A DNA stretch of 60,852 nt from assembly GCA_022340285.1 (NCBI GenBank), contig JAJDOG010000041.1, positions 1 to 60,852 on the forward strand, in the 5' to 3' direction. Under the pieces are notes generated by a model that was not told the DNA's origin, did no database searches, and worked only from the letters and a program-made list of their open reading frames with translations. Numbering within the stretch: the first letter of the stretch is position 1; every line of letters starts with the position of its first letter. The translations under genes were made by a program, and so were the position numbers. The stretch is from Betaproteobacteria bacterium. GTDB lineage: Bacteria > Pseudomonadota > Gammaproteobacteria > Burkholderiales > SG8-39. This document shows, piece by piece, positions 37,482 through 46,063 of the stretch.

Positions 37482-37552
37482 GGGGATATACAAGGGGCGC
37501 GCGCCCCTTGTTCGTTCGGGGATATACAGGGGACATCCGTCCCTTGTTCGTA
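37482..37552 (+). repeat. Two tandem palindrome-containing repeats, family C
   Basis: Two copies of a 35-36 base unit in direct repeat. Each starts GGGGATATACA and ends CCTTGTTCGT. Unit 1 (37482-37517) has the perfect inner palindrome CAAGGGGCGC/GCGCCCCTTG (37491-37510); unit 2 (37518-37552) has AGGGGACATCCGTCCCTT. They fill part of the 146-base gap between hrcA and hemH and would form two hairpins in either transcript. Confidence 0.8.
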
Positions 37553-37599
37553 CGCCCGCTCTTGCGTGAAGAAGCACTGCCGCAACTTCGAGATAGATT

Positions 37600-38619
37600 C
37601 TAGTCCTGGGAGAGTGCGCTGGAGACCAGCTTGGCCGTGATGTCGACGATCGGCACGACGCGTTCGTAGGCCATGCGCGTGGGCCCGATCACCGCCACCG
37701 TGCCGACCACTTGCCCGTCCACCTCGTAGGGCGAGGAGATGACGCTGCATTCGTCGAGCGGGCTCAGGCCCGTCTCGCCGCCGATGAAGATCTGCACGCC
37801 AGCCCCGTGCAGGCTCGCGTCGAGGATCTGCACCAGCGCCGTCTTCCGGTCGAAGAGCGCGAACAGCTCGCGCAGTCGCTCCATGTTCGACGCGAGGTCT
37901 ACAGAGTCGAGCAGGTTGCGCTCCCCCGAGATCACATATGTCTCGGCGCTCTCGTTGAGGGCCTCGCTGCTCGCGTCGAGCGCTGCCGTCATCAGGGTCG
38001 ACATCTCCGAGCGGAGCTCGCGCAGCTCGTCGTGAACGCGGCGCCGGATCTCGTCCAGCGTCATGCCGGCGTAGTGCTCGTTCACGAAATTCGCCGCGGC
38101 GGTGAGCTCGCTCTGGGTGTACGCGTGTTCCGTGAACAGGATGCGGTTCTGCACGTCGCCGCCCGGCGTGACGATGATGAGCAGCACGCGCTTCTCGGAG
38201 AGCAGCAGGAACTCGATGTGGCGGAACGCCGGATTCTTGCGGCGCGACGCGACGACCAGGCCCGCGAAGTGCGTGAGCTCCGAGAGGAGCTGTGAGGCCT
38301 GGCTCACCACCCGCTGCGGGTGATCGGGATGGAGGTGGCCTTCCAGCTGCTCGATCGCCACCCGCTCGAGCGGCTTTACCGTCATCAGCGTATCGACGAA
38401 CATCCTGTAGCCGCGCGACGTCGGTATGCGGCCTGCGGACGTGTGCGGGCTCGCAATCAAACCCATCTCCTCCAGGTCCGCCATGACGTTGCGGACCGTC
38501 GCCGGCGAAAGGTCGAGGCCCGAATACTTCGAAAGCGCGCGCGAGCCGACCGGCTCGCCTTCGGCGATATAACGCTCGACGAGCGTCTTCAACAGGATCT
38601 GTGCGCGCGAGTCAAGCAT
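37600..38619 (-). CDS. hrcA: Heat-inducible transcription repressor HrcA
   Basis: Represses heat-shock genes through CIRCE operators. The ATG at 38619 gives 339 residues starting [30 protein letters not shown], the family start; an ATG three codons upstream (38628) is possible. The winged helix is residues about 1-75 ([18 protein letters not shown]), followed by the GAF-like domain and the [20 protein letters not shown] end. On the minus strand a TAGAAT -10-like box at 38632-38627 overlaps the upstream ATG, so the mRNA could be almost leaderless. It is divergent from nadK. Confidence 0.95.
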   Translation of the reverse strand: MLDSRAQILLKTLVERYIAEGEPVGSRALSKYSGLDLSPATVRNVMADLEEMGLIASPHTSAGRIPTSRGYRMFVDTLMTVKPLERVAIEQLEGHLHPDHPQRVVSQASQLLSELTHFAGLVVASRRKNPAFRHIEFLLLSEKRVLLIIVTPGGDVQNRILFTEHAYTQSELTAAANFVNEHYAGMTLDEIRRRVHDELRELRSEMSTLMTAALDASSEALNESAETYVISGERNLLDSVDLASNMERLRELFALFDRKTALVQILDASLHGAGVQIFIGGETGLSPLDECSVISSPYEVDGQVVGTVAVIGPTRMAYERVVPIVDITAKLVSSALSQD

Positions 38620-38693
38620 GAAACGCATTCTACCCGAGTCGAGAAGACCGGGAACTTACTGGTTTGGCGGGCATTTGTCGGGCCATGCGGGTA

Positions 38694-38702
38694 TGGTCTA
38701 AT
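38694..38702 (+). promoter_or_regulatory. Candidate extended -10 promoter of nadK
   Basis: TGG directly followed by TCTAAT gives an extended -10 element 8 bases before the nadK ATG. A TTGTCG hexamer lies 15 bases upstream, closer than ideal. If used, the nadK leader would be only a few bases. Confidence 0.3.
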
Positions 38703-38710
38703 GTGGCGCC

Positions 38711-39598
38711 ATGTCCCCTGTTCTCAACCCGGCTTTCAAGACCGTCGCGCTGATCGGCCGCTACAAGAGTCGTGACGTGGCCGGGCCGCTCGAGGAGCTC
38801 GGACGCTTTCTCGCCGGCCGGGGCTGCAACGTCCTGGTGGATCGGGAAACTGCCTCGGAATCGGGGCTCGCGCTGTTTCCGATGGTGGATCGCGAAGAGA
38901 TTGGCGCAAAGGCCGATCTCGTCGTGGTACTCGGGGGTGACGGCAGCATGCTTACGGCGGCACGGTTGCTCGCGCCGACCGGAGTGCCGCTGATCGGCGT
39001 CAACCAGGGCCGGCTCGGATTCCTGACCGACATTGCGCTCCGCGCCATGATCGAGCAAATGGGCAAGGTGCTAGCGGGCGAATACCAGATCGAGCCGCGC
39101 ACCATGCTCGATGCAGCCGTGCACCGGGACGGCACGACGCCATTCAAGACCATCGCGCTGAACGACCTCGTCGTGAACAAAGGGGCAACCGGCCGGCTGA
39201 TCGAGATCCTGGTGCGCATCGACGGCGAGTTTGTCTACGACCTGCGTGCGGACGGACTCATCGTGGCCACGCCCACGGGCTCGACCGCGTATGCGCTTTC
39301 GTCGAACGGTCCGATCCTGCATCCGGGGGTGCCGGGTCTGGCGCTGGTGCCGATCTGTCCCCACACGCTCTCCAACCGTCCGATCGCGGTGAGCGACGGC
39401 AGCGTCATCGAGGTGGCGATCCGCCGCGCGGCCGATGCGCTGCTGCACTTCGACGGCCATCCGAGCTTCGAGCTCAAGGAGGGCGACCGCGTGACGGTCC
39501 AGCGCGCGAATCAGGTCCTGCGTCTCGTTCATCCGCCTGGCTACAGCTACTACGCCATGCTGCGTGAAAAGCTGCATTGGAGCGAGACGCTGGTCTGA
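38711..39598 (+). CDS. nadK: NAD+ kinase
   Basis: Phosphorylates NAD+ to NADP+. The 295 residues contain the catalytic VVVLGGDGSML motif, VNQGRLGFLTDI, ALNDLVVNKG and the conserved DGLIVATPTGSTAYALSSNGPILHP. Family-length. It lies between hrcA (divergent) and recN (same strand, 46 bases later), the usual hrcA-nadK-recN order in Beta- and Gammaproteobacteria. Confidence 0.97.
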   Translation: MSPVLNPAFKTVALIGRYKSRDVAGPLEELGRFLAGRGCNVLVDRETASESGLALFPMVDREEIGAKADLVVVLGGDGSMLTAARLLAPTGVPLIGVNQGRLGFLTDIALRAMIEQMGKVLAGEYQIEPRTMLDAAVHRDGTTPFKTIALNDLVVNKGATGRLIEILVRIDGEFVYDLRADGLIVATPTGSTAYALSSNGPILHPGVPGLALVPICPHTLSNRPIAVSDGSVIEVAIRRAADALLHFDGHPSFELKEGDRVTVQRANQVLRLVHPPGYSYYAMLREKLHWSETLV

Positions 39599-39625
39599 GG
39601 CCGATCGGTGCGGGACCACCCTTCC

Positions 39626-39681
39626 ATCCGCGACTTCGCCATCGATGCTCCTGAACCTCTCGATCCGCGACTTCGCCATCG
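39626..39681 (+). repeat. 19-bp direct repeat spanning the recN start
   Basis: The 19 bases ATCCGCGACTTCGCCATCG occur at 39626-39644, directly before the recN ATG, and again at 39663-39681 inside recN, where they encode IRDFAI. The period is 37 bases. The first copy is read in a different frame from the second, so it is a recent local duplication rather than a protein repeat. Confidence 0.9.
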
Positions 39682-41318
39682 TCGACGCGCTCGACCTGGA
39701 GTTTGACCGCGCCTTCACCTCCCTTACCGGCGAGACGGGCGCCGGCAAATCGATCCTGATCGATGCGCTCGCGCTCGCCCTCGGTGAGCGCGCCGATGCC
39801 ACCATGGTGCGTCCCGGCGCGGAACGCGCCGAGGTCGTCGCGGAGTTCGCGATCGAGCGACTTCCCGGCGTGCAGGCATGGCTGCGCGAGAACGAGCTCG
39901 AAGGCGATCCCGGTCGTCTGCTGCTGCGGCGCGTGGCCGACCGCAACGGTCGCTCGCGCGCATTCATCAACGGCACGGCCGCCACGGTGCAGCAGATGAG
40001 CGCGGTGTCCGAATCGCTCATCGACATCCACGGTCAGCACGCGCACCAATCGCTGGTGCGCGGCGAGGCGCAGCGCGCAATCCTGGATGCGCATGCGGGG
40101 CTCGCTCCGCTCGCGCGCGAGGTGGGGACGGCGTGGAAGGCGTGGCAAAGCCTCGTCAAGGCGCGGGCCGAGTACGAGACGAATGCCGCCGCGCGCAACG
40201 CGGAACGCGAGCAGGTCGCCTGGCAGGTCGAGGAGCTTCGCAAGCTCGCTCCCAAGCCCGGCGAGTGGGACGAGGTGAGCGCCGAGCAGAGTCGCCTCGC
40301 GCACGCCGCCGGCCTGCTCGAAGGGGCGCAGGCGGCCGTGGACGCGCTTTCGGAATCCGAGACGGCAGCGGCTTCGGCCGTGTCAGCGACGATCGCGCGC
40401 CTGCGTTCACTCGTCGACTACGATGCCGGCCTCAAGGAGCCGCTCGCCTTGCTGGAGAGCGCGGAGGCGCAGCTCGCCGAGGCGGCGCATGCGCTGCGGC
40501 ACTACGCCGACCGCGTCGAGCTCGATCCGGCCCGGCTCGCCGACGTCGAGCGTCGCGTCGAAGCGCTGCACTCGACGGCACGGCGGCTGCGCACCCTGCC
40601 CGAAGCGCTGCCGGAGCTCTTGGAGCGCCTGGTCGCGCGCCTCGACGAGCTCGAAGTTGCATCGAATCTCGATGCGCTCGTTGCCCAGGAGAAGGAAGCC
40701 CGCACGAGATACGAGGAGCGGGCGCGCACGCTGTCGGCGCAGCGCAAGACCGCGGCGGCGAAGCTCTCCAAGGACGTCACGGCCGCCATGAGGGAGCTCG
40801 CTATGGCCGGCGGACGCTTCAGCGCTGCGCTGCGCGCGATCGAAGGTGGGAGCGCGCAGGGCGACGAAGCGGTCGAGTTTCTGGTTTCCGCGAATCCTGG
40901 GCAGGAGCCGCGCCCGCTTGCGAAGGTCGCCTCGGGAGGCGAGCTCTCGCGGATCAGCTTGGCCATCCAGGTGATCACCAGCAAGGCTGCGGCAGTGCCG
41001 ACGATGATCTTCGACGAGGTGGACTCGGGAATCGGCGGCGCGGTCGCCGAGATCGTGGGCAGGAAGCTCCGCGCGCTCGGCCGCGAACGCCAGGTTCTGT
41101 GCGTGACGCACCTCCCGCAGGTCGCTGCCCAGGCCGATCACCAGTGGTCGGTCGCCAAGGCGACGGCAAACGGCGCGGTCCGTAGCAGCGTGGCGGTGCT
41201 CGATGCCCCCGCGCGGGTCGAGGAACTGGCGCGCATGCTCGGGGGCACCCGGATCACGGCCACCACCCGCAAGCACGCGGCCGAGATGCTCGGTGCGCGG
41301 GAGGCGGCAAAGCCGTAG
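39645..41318 (+). CDS. recN: DNA repair protein RecN
   Basis: SMC-like ATPase for double-strand break repair, 557 residues. The Walker A GETGAGKS is at 29-36, followed by a long central coiled coil, then the ABC signature LAKVASGGELSRISLAIQ and Walker B TMIFDEVDSGIGG, with the switch His in CVTHLPQVAAQAD. The ATG at 39645 gives MLLNLSIRDFAIVDALDLEF, the typical RecN start. The upstream frame remains open only through a short duplicated segment. tRNA-Val follows. Confidence 0.96.
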   Translation: MLLNLSIRDFAIVDALDLEFDRAFTSLTGETGAGKSILIDALALALGERADATMVRPGAERAEVVAEFAIERLPGVQAWLRENELEGDPGRLLLRRVADRNGRSRAFINGTAATVQQMSAVSESLIDIHGQHAHQSLVRGEAQRAILDAHAGLAPLAREVGTAWKAWQSLVKARAEYETNAAARNAEREQVAWQVEELRKLAPKPGEWDEVSAEQSRLAHAAGLLEGAQAAVDALSESETAAASAVSATIARLRSLVDYDAGLKEPLALLESAEAQLAEAAHALRHYADRVELDPARLADVERRVEALHSTARRLRTLPEALPELLERLVARLDELEVASNLDALVAQEKEARTRYEERARTLSAQRKTAAAKLSKDVTAAMRELAMAGGRFSAALRAIEGGSAQGDEAVEFLVSANPGQEPRPLAKVASGGELSRISLAIQVITSKAAAVPTMIFDEVDSGIGGAVAEIVGRKLRALGRERQVLCVTHLPQVAAQADHQWSVAKATANGAVRSSVAVLDAPARVEELARMLGGTRITATTRKHAAEMLGAREAAKP

Positions 41319-41332
41319 GGAACGTTTCTCAT

Positions 41333-41362
41333 TTGCCCGGGGCGGCACGCCTCGGCTAGAAT
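41333..41362 (+). promoter_or_regulatory. Candidate promoter of tRNA-Val
   Basis: TTGCCC (41333-41338) and TAGAAT (41357-41362) are 18 bases apart, ending 11 bases before the tRNA 5' end. The promoter may also serve thrS, since no terminator is seen after the tRNA. Confidence 0.5.
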
Positions 41363-41373
41363 CTCCCCTCTTC

Positions 41374-41450
41374 AGGCGCGTAGCTCAGCTGGTTAGAGCA
41401 CTACCTTGACATGGTAGGGGTCGTTGGTTCGAGTCCAATCGCGCCTACCA
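41374..41450 (+). tRNA. tRNA-Val (anticodon GAC)
   Basis: A full cloverleaf: acceptor AGGCGCG paired with CGCGCCT, D arm GCTC/GAGC, anticodon stem CTACC/GGTAG with loop TTGACAT (anticodon GAC), T arm GTTGG-TTCGAGT-CCAAT, and an encoded CCA end. Starting one base later breaks the acceptor stem, which fixes the 5' end. Confidence 0.96.
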
Positions 41451-41502
41451 ACGCACATTCTGTCCCGAGATCGCGCCGTGGTGCCGGTAGATAAAGCGGA
41501 AA

Positions 41503-41559
41503 GTTACGAACGGAGGGAAACCGGCTGGTTTCCCCCCGTTGTTGCCCCCCTTCCCGCTG
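41503..41559 (+). repeat. Palindromic repeat, family A (solo hairpin)
   Basis: GTTACGAACGGAGGGAAACC-ggct-GGTTTCCCCCCGTT followed by a CCCCCTTCCCGCTG tail matches hairpin 2 plus tail of the compound element at 11221-11322. It sits in the tRNA-Val to thrS gap and ends 25 bases before the thrS start, so it is inside the thrS leader if transcription comes from the tRNA promoter. Confidence 0.8.
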
Positions 41560-41583
41560 TGGGCAGTCCGCCGGCCTGCTTGC

Positions 41584-43497
41584 GTGCCTAACGTTCGACT
41601 GCCTGACGGGTCGGTCAAAGCCTTCCCAGGGCCGGTCACCGTCGCCGAAGTCGCGCAGTCGATCGGCGCGGGGCTCGCGCGCGCAGCGCTCGCGGGGCGC
41701 GTAAACGGCAAGCTTGTCGACACCTCCCATCGCATCGAATCGGACGCCGACCTCGCGATCGTCACCGACAAGGAACCCGACGGCATCGAGATCATCCGGC
41801 ATTCGACCGCGCACCTGCTCGCCTACGCGGTGAAGGAGCTGTTTCCGGACGCGCAGGTCACCATCGGCCCGGTCATCGAGAACGGCTTCTACTACGACTT
41901 CGCTTACAAGCGGCCTTTCACGCCGGAAGATCTCACCGCTATCGAGAAGAAAATGGCCGAGCTCGCGAAGCGAGACATCCCGGTCGCACGGGAGGAGTGG
42001 GATCGCGACAAGGCGGTGGCCTTCTTCAAGTCGATCGGCGAGGAATACAAGGCGGAGATCATCGCGTCGATTCCGGCGGGCGAGCAGATCTCGCTCTACC
42101 GCGAGGGGGATTTCGTCGACCTGTGCCGCGGGCCGCACGTGCCGTCGACGGGACGCCTCAAGGTCTTCAAGCTGATGAAGGTCGCCGGCGCTTACTGGCG
42201 CGGCGACTCGAAGAACGAGATGCTGCAGCGCATCTACGGCACGGCCTGGACGAAGAAGGAGGACCAGGACGCCTATCTGCACATGCTCGAGGAAGCCGAG
42301 AAGCGCGACCACCGACGGCTGGGCCGGCAGCTCGATCTGTTCCACGTGCAGGACGAGGCGCCCGGGATGGTCTTCTGGCACCCGAAGGGCTGGGCGCTAT
42401 GGCAATCGGTCGAGCAATACATGCGTCGGGTATACGTCGACAACGGCTACCAAGAAGTGCGCGCACCGCAGATCCTCGACGTCTCGCTCTGGAAGCGCTC
42501 CGGGCATTGGGACAACTACCGGGAGAACATGTTCTTCACCGGGTCGGAGAACCGCGACTACGCGGTGAAGCCGATGAACTGCCCCGGTCACGTGCAGATC
42601 TTCAACACAGGACTGCGCAGCTACCGTGACCTGCCGCTGCGCTACGGGGAATTCGGCCAGTGCCATCGCAACGAGCCCTCCGGGGCGCTGCACGGGATCA
42701 TGCGCATCCGTGCGTTCACCCAGGACGACGGCCACATCTTCTGCACCCCCGAGCAGATCGAGCCCGAGGTGGTCGCGTTCCACGCGCTGGCGCTCAAGGT
42801 CTATGCCGACTTCGGCTTCACCGATGTCGCCGTGAAGCTGGCGCTCCGTCCCGACAAGCGGCTCGGTGGCGACGCGGTCTGGGACCAGGCCGAGGCCGCC
42901 TTGCGTGCAGCGCTCGGCAGGTCGGGGGTCGAATGGGAAGAGCTGCCCGGCGAAGGAGCTTTCTACGGCCCGAAGATCGAGTACCACCTCCGGGACTCCA
43001 TCGGCCGCTCCTGGCAGCTCGGCACCATGCAGGTGGACTTCATGATGCCCGAGCGCCTGGGGGCCGAGTACGTCGCCGAGGACAACACACGCAAGGTCCC
43101 GGTCATGCTGCACCGGGCGATCGTGGGGTCGATGGAGCGCTTCATCGGCATCCTGATCGAGCACTACGCCGGTGCATTGCCGCTCTGGCTGGCGCCCCTG
43201 CAGGTCGTCGTGGCGAACATTTCGGAGCATCAGGCCGACTATGCGGCCGAAGTCGAGGCGGGCCTCCGTGCCGCGGGGTTCCGGGTCGCGGCCGATTTGC
43301 GGAACGAAAAAATTTCCTATAAGATCCGGGAACATAGCTTGCAGAAGCTGCCCTACCAGGTCGTCGTCGGCGACAAGGAAAAGGCGGCGAAAATGGTGGC
43401 CGTGCGGTCCCGCACTGGCGAAGATCTCGGGCAGATGAGTCTGGAGGACTTCGTTGGGCGCCTGAAGCACGAAGGCGTCCCGGGCGGCACGGCCTGA
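41584..43497 (+). CDS. thrS: Threonyl-tRNA synthetase
   Basis: Charges tRNA-Thr. The 637 residues include the TGS domain (1-61), the editing domain with [11 protein letters not shown] and the later [10 protein letters not shown], the class II core with [10 protein letters not shown] (zinc Cys) and [17 protein letters not shown] (motif 2), and the anticodon domain. The GTG at 41584 gives [16 protein letters not shown], the typical ThrS N-terminus; a longer frame from 41539 encodes non-family residues. No clear ribosome binding site precedes the GTG; a palindromic repeat lies just upstream. Confidence 0.96.
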   Translation: MPNVRLPDGSVKAFPGPVTVAEVAQSIGAGLARAALAGRVNGKLVDTSHRIESDADLAIVTDKEPDGIEIIRHSTAHLLAYAVKELFPDAQVTIGPVIENGFYYDFAYKRPFTPEDLTAIEKKMAELAKRDIPVAREEWDRDKAVAFFKSIGEEYKAEIIASIPAGEQISLYREGDFVDLCRGPHVPSTGRLKVFKLMKVAGAYWRGDSKNEMLQRIYGTAWTKKEDQDAYLHMLEEAEKRDHRRLGRQLDLFHVQDEAPGMVFWHPKGWALWQSVEQYMRRVYVDNGYQEVRAPQILDVSLWKRSGHWDNYRENMFFTGSENRDYAVKPMNCPGHVQIFNTGLRSYRDLPLRYGEFGQCHRNEPSGALHGIMRIRAFTQDDGHIFCTPEQIEPEVVAFHALALKVYADFGFTDVAVKLALRPDKRLGGDAVWDQAEAALRAALGRSGVEWEELPGEGAFYGPKIEYHLRDSIGRSWQLGTMQVDFMMPERLGAEYVAEDNTRKVPVMLHRAIVGSMERFIGILIEHYAGALPLWLAPLQVVVANISEHQADYAAEVEAGLRAAGFRVAADLRNEKISYKIREHSLQKLPYQVVVGDKEKAAKMVAVRSRTGEDLGQMSLEDFVGRLKHEGVPGGTA

Positions 43498-43522
43498 TTT
43501 TTTCAACAACCGGAGAAAAGCC

Positions 43523-44206
43523 ATCGCACAACACCCTCGAGACCGCGAACGAGAACAGCGTCCGCATCGGATAAACGGCGAGATCACCGCCCCCGATGTG
43601 CGCCTGGTGGGCCAGGAAGGCGAGCAGCTCGGCATCGTGCCGGTCCGCGAAGCACAGAGGCTCGCGGAAGAGCAGGACGTCGACCTCGTTGAAATTGCGC
43701 CGCTCGCCGAGCCTCCCGTATGCAAGCTGATGGACTACGGGAAGTTCAAGTACCGCGAACAGAAGAAGGCACACGAAGCAAAGCTCAAGCAGAAGCAGAT
43801 CCAGGTCAAGGAGGTCAAGTTTCGGCCCCGCACGGAAGAGGGCGACTACAAGATCAAGCTCCGCAACCTGGTCCGGTTTCTCGACGAAGGCGACAAGACC
43901 AAGGTGACCCTGCGGTTTCGCGGCCGCGAGATGGCACACCAGGAGTTCGGGATGCGGCTCCTGGAGCGCGTGAAGGCAGATCTCGAGGAGCACGGCACCG
44001 TCGAGCAGTGGCCGAAGCTCGAAGGGCGCCAGATGGTGATGGTGCTGGCGCCGAAGAAGACCGTGGCGAAGACCGCGGCGAAGAAGGCGACCAAGGAGAA
44101 GGCGCCCAAGGCTTCCAAGGAGCCGAAGGCCCCGAAGGAAACGAAGGCGAAGGCAGCAGAAGAAGAGAAGACCCCCGTCGCGTCGGGCGAGAAGACGGCC
44201 GGCTAG
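43523..44206 (+). CDS. infC: Translation initiation factor IF-3 (AUC start)
   Basis: Dissociates ribosomes and checks the start codon. The frame begins at ATC (43523), 7 bases after GGAG (43512-43515), and gives [20 protein letters not shown], matching IF-3 N-termini, whereas an ATG/GTG start would lose the conserved RINGEI segment. Non-AUG starts (AUU in E. coli) are known for infC and let IF-3 repress its own synthesis. 227 residues; the first 175 or so are a normal IF-3 ([33 protein letters not shown]), followed by a Lys/Ala-rich tail of about 50 residues that standard IF-3 lacks. Followed by rpmI and rplT. Confidence 0.94.
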   Translation: MAQHPRDREREQRPHRINGEITAPDVRLVGQEGEQLGIVPVREAQRLAEEQDVDLVEIAPLAEPPVCKLMDYGKFKYREQKKAHEAKLKQKQIQVKEVKFRPRTEEGDYKIKLRNLVRFLDEGDKTKVTLRFRGREMAHQEFGMRLLERVKADLEEHGTVEQWPKLEGRQMVMVLAPKKTVAKTAAKKATKEKAPKASKEPKAPKETKAKAAEEEKTPVASGEKTAG

Positions 44207-44341
44207 GCGGACGGCGGGCGGCAGGGCGAACACGGTTCGGGGCCGGGCACGGCGCCGATCCCAAAACAAGTGGTGTCCGAGGTATCAAGCGCCGCACTCC
44301 GCGGCCACCCGGCGCCAGGCTAAAGGCGAGAAGGAGTTGTC

Positions 44342-44542
44342 ATGCCCAAGATGAAGACGAAGAAGAGCGCGTCGAAGCGCTTTCGCTTCACCGCCACCGG
44401 CAAGGTGAAGCGCAGCAAGGCGTACCACAGTCATATCCTCACGAAGAAGCCCACCAAGCGCAAGCGCCACCTGCGCGGCACGACGATCGCGAATGCCAGC
44501 GATGTCGGTCACGTCCGGGCGATGCTTCCGTACGCCAAATAA
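44342..44542 (+). CDS. rpmI: 50S ribosomal protein L35
   Basis: A 66-residue, highly basic protein beginning [20 protein letters not shown] and ending with the [20 protein letters not shown] region, the L35 pattern. GAAGGAG lies 7 bases upstream. The 135-base gap after infC (44207-44341) may hold a regulatory leader, as L20 controls this operon in other bacteria, but no specific structure could be assigned. Confidence 0.97.
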   Translation: MPKMKTKKSASKRFRFTATGKVKRSKAYHSHILTKKPTKRKRHLRGTTIANASDVGHVRAMLPYAK

Positions 44543-44560
44543 TCGAGGAGAGGAAACGCC

Positions 44561-44917
44561 ATGCCACGAGTAAAACGCGGCGTCACTGCACGCGCCCGTC
44601 ACAAGAAGGTTCTCGACCAGGCCAAGGGTTTCCGCGGCCGCCGGAAGAACGTCTATCGCGTCGCCAAGCAGGCGGTGATGAAAGCGGGGCAGTATGCCTA
44701 CCGCGATCGCCGTCAGCGCAAGCGCGAGTTTCGCGCCCTGTGGATCGCGCGCATCAACGCCGCTGCCCGCAGCATGGGCATGAGCTACAGCGCGCTCATC
44801 AACGGCCTGAAGAAAGCCGAGATCGAGGTGGATCGCAAAGTGTTGGCGGATCTTGCGGTCCACGACATCGCTGCGTTCAACAAGATCGCCGAGCAGGCAA
44901 GAGCGAAGCTCCAGTAA
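44561..44917 (+). CDS. rplT: 50S ribosomal protein L20
   Basis: A 118-residue basic protein: [31 protein letters not shown], then [18 protein letters not shown] and [22 protein letters not shown], all L20 signatures. In many bacteria L20 also represses its own operon by binding the mRNA. It lies 18 bases after rpmI; pheS follows after 86 bases containing a family B repeat. Confidence 0.98.
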   Translation: MPRVKRGVTARARHKKVLDQAKGFRGRRKNVYRVAKQAVMKAGQYAYRDRRQRKREFRALWIARINAAARSMGMSYSALINGLKKAEIEVDRKVLADLAVHDIAAFNKIAEQARAKLQ

Positions 44918-44942
44918 CCCGGCCTCTGGGTCAGTAGTCGAA

Positions 44943-44993
44943 CCATCCCCTCCTTCTTTGCGGGGGGTGGCTGCGAAGCAGCCGGGGTGGTTA
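44943..44993 (+). repeat. Palindromic intergenic repeat, family B (copy 1)
   Basis: CCCCTCCTTctttGCGGGGGGTGG followed by the hairpin GGCTGCgaaGCAGCC and ending in CCGGGGTGGTT. The same layout recurs at 49196-49239. It fills most of the rplT-pheS gap and would form two stem-loops. Confidence 0.7.
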
Positions 44994-44994
44994 G

Positions 44995-46062
<1,068 letters not shown>

Positions 46063-46063
46063 G

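Noticed and set aside
37482-37552. CRISPR array from the tandem repeats
   Set aside because: Only two units, no spacer of regular length, each unit itself a palindrome, and no cas genes.
41375-41450. tRNA-Val starting at 41375
   Set aside because: This phase breaks the acceptor stem; starting at 41374 restores seven base pairs.
43598-43600. GTG at 43598 as infC start
   Set aside because: It removes the conserved IF-3 N-terminal segment and lacks a ribosome binding site; the ATC at 43523 fits both.
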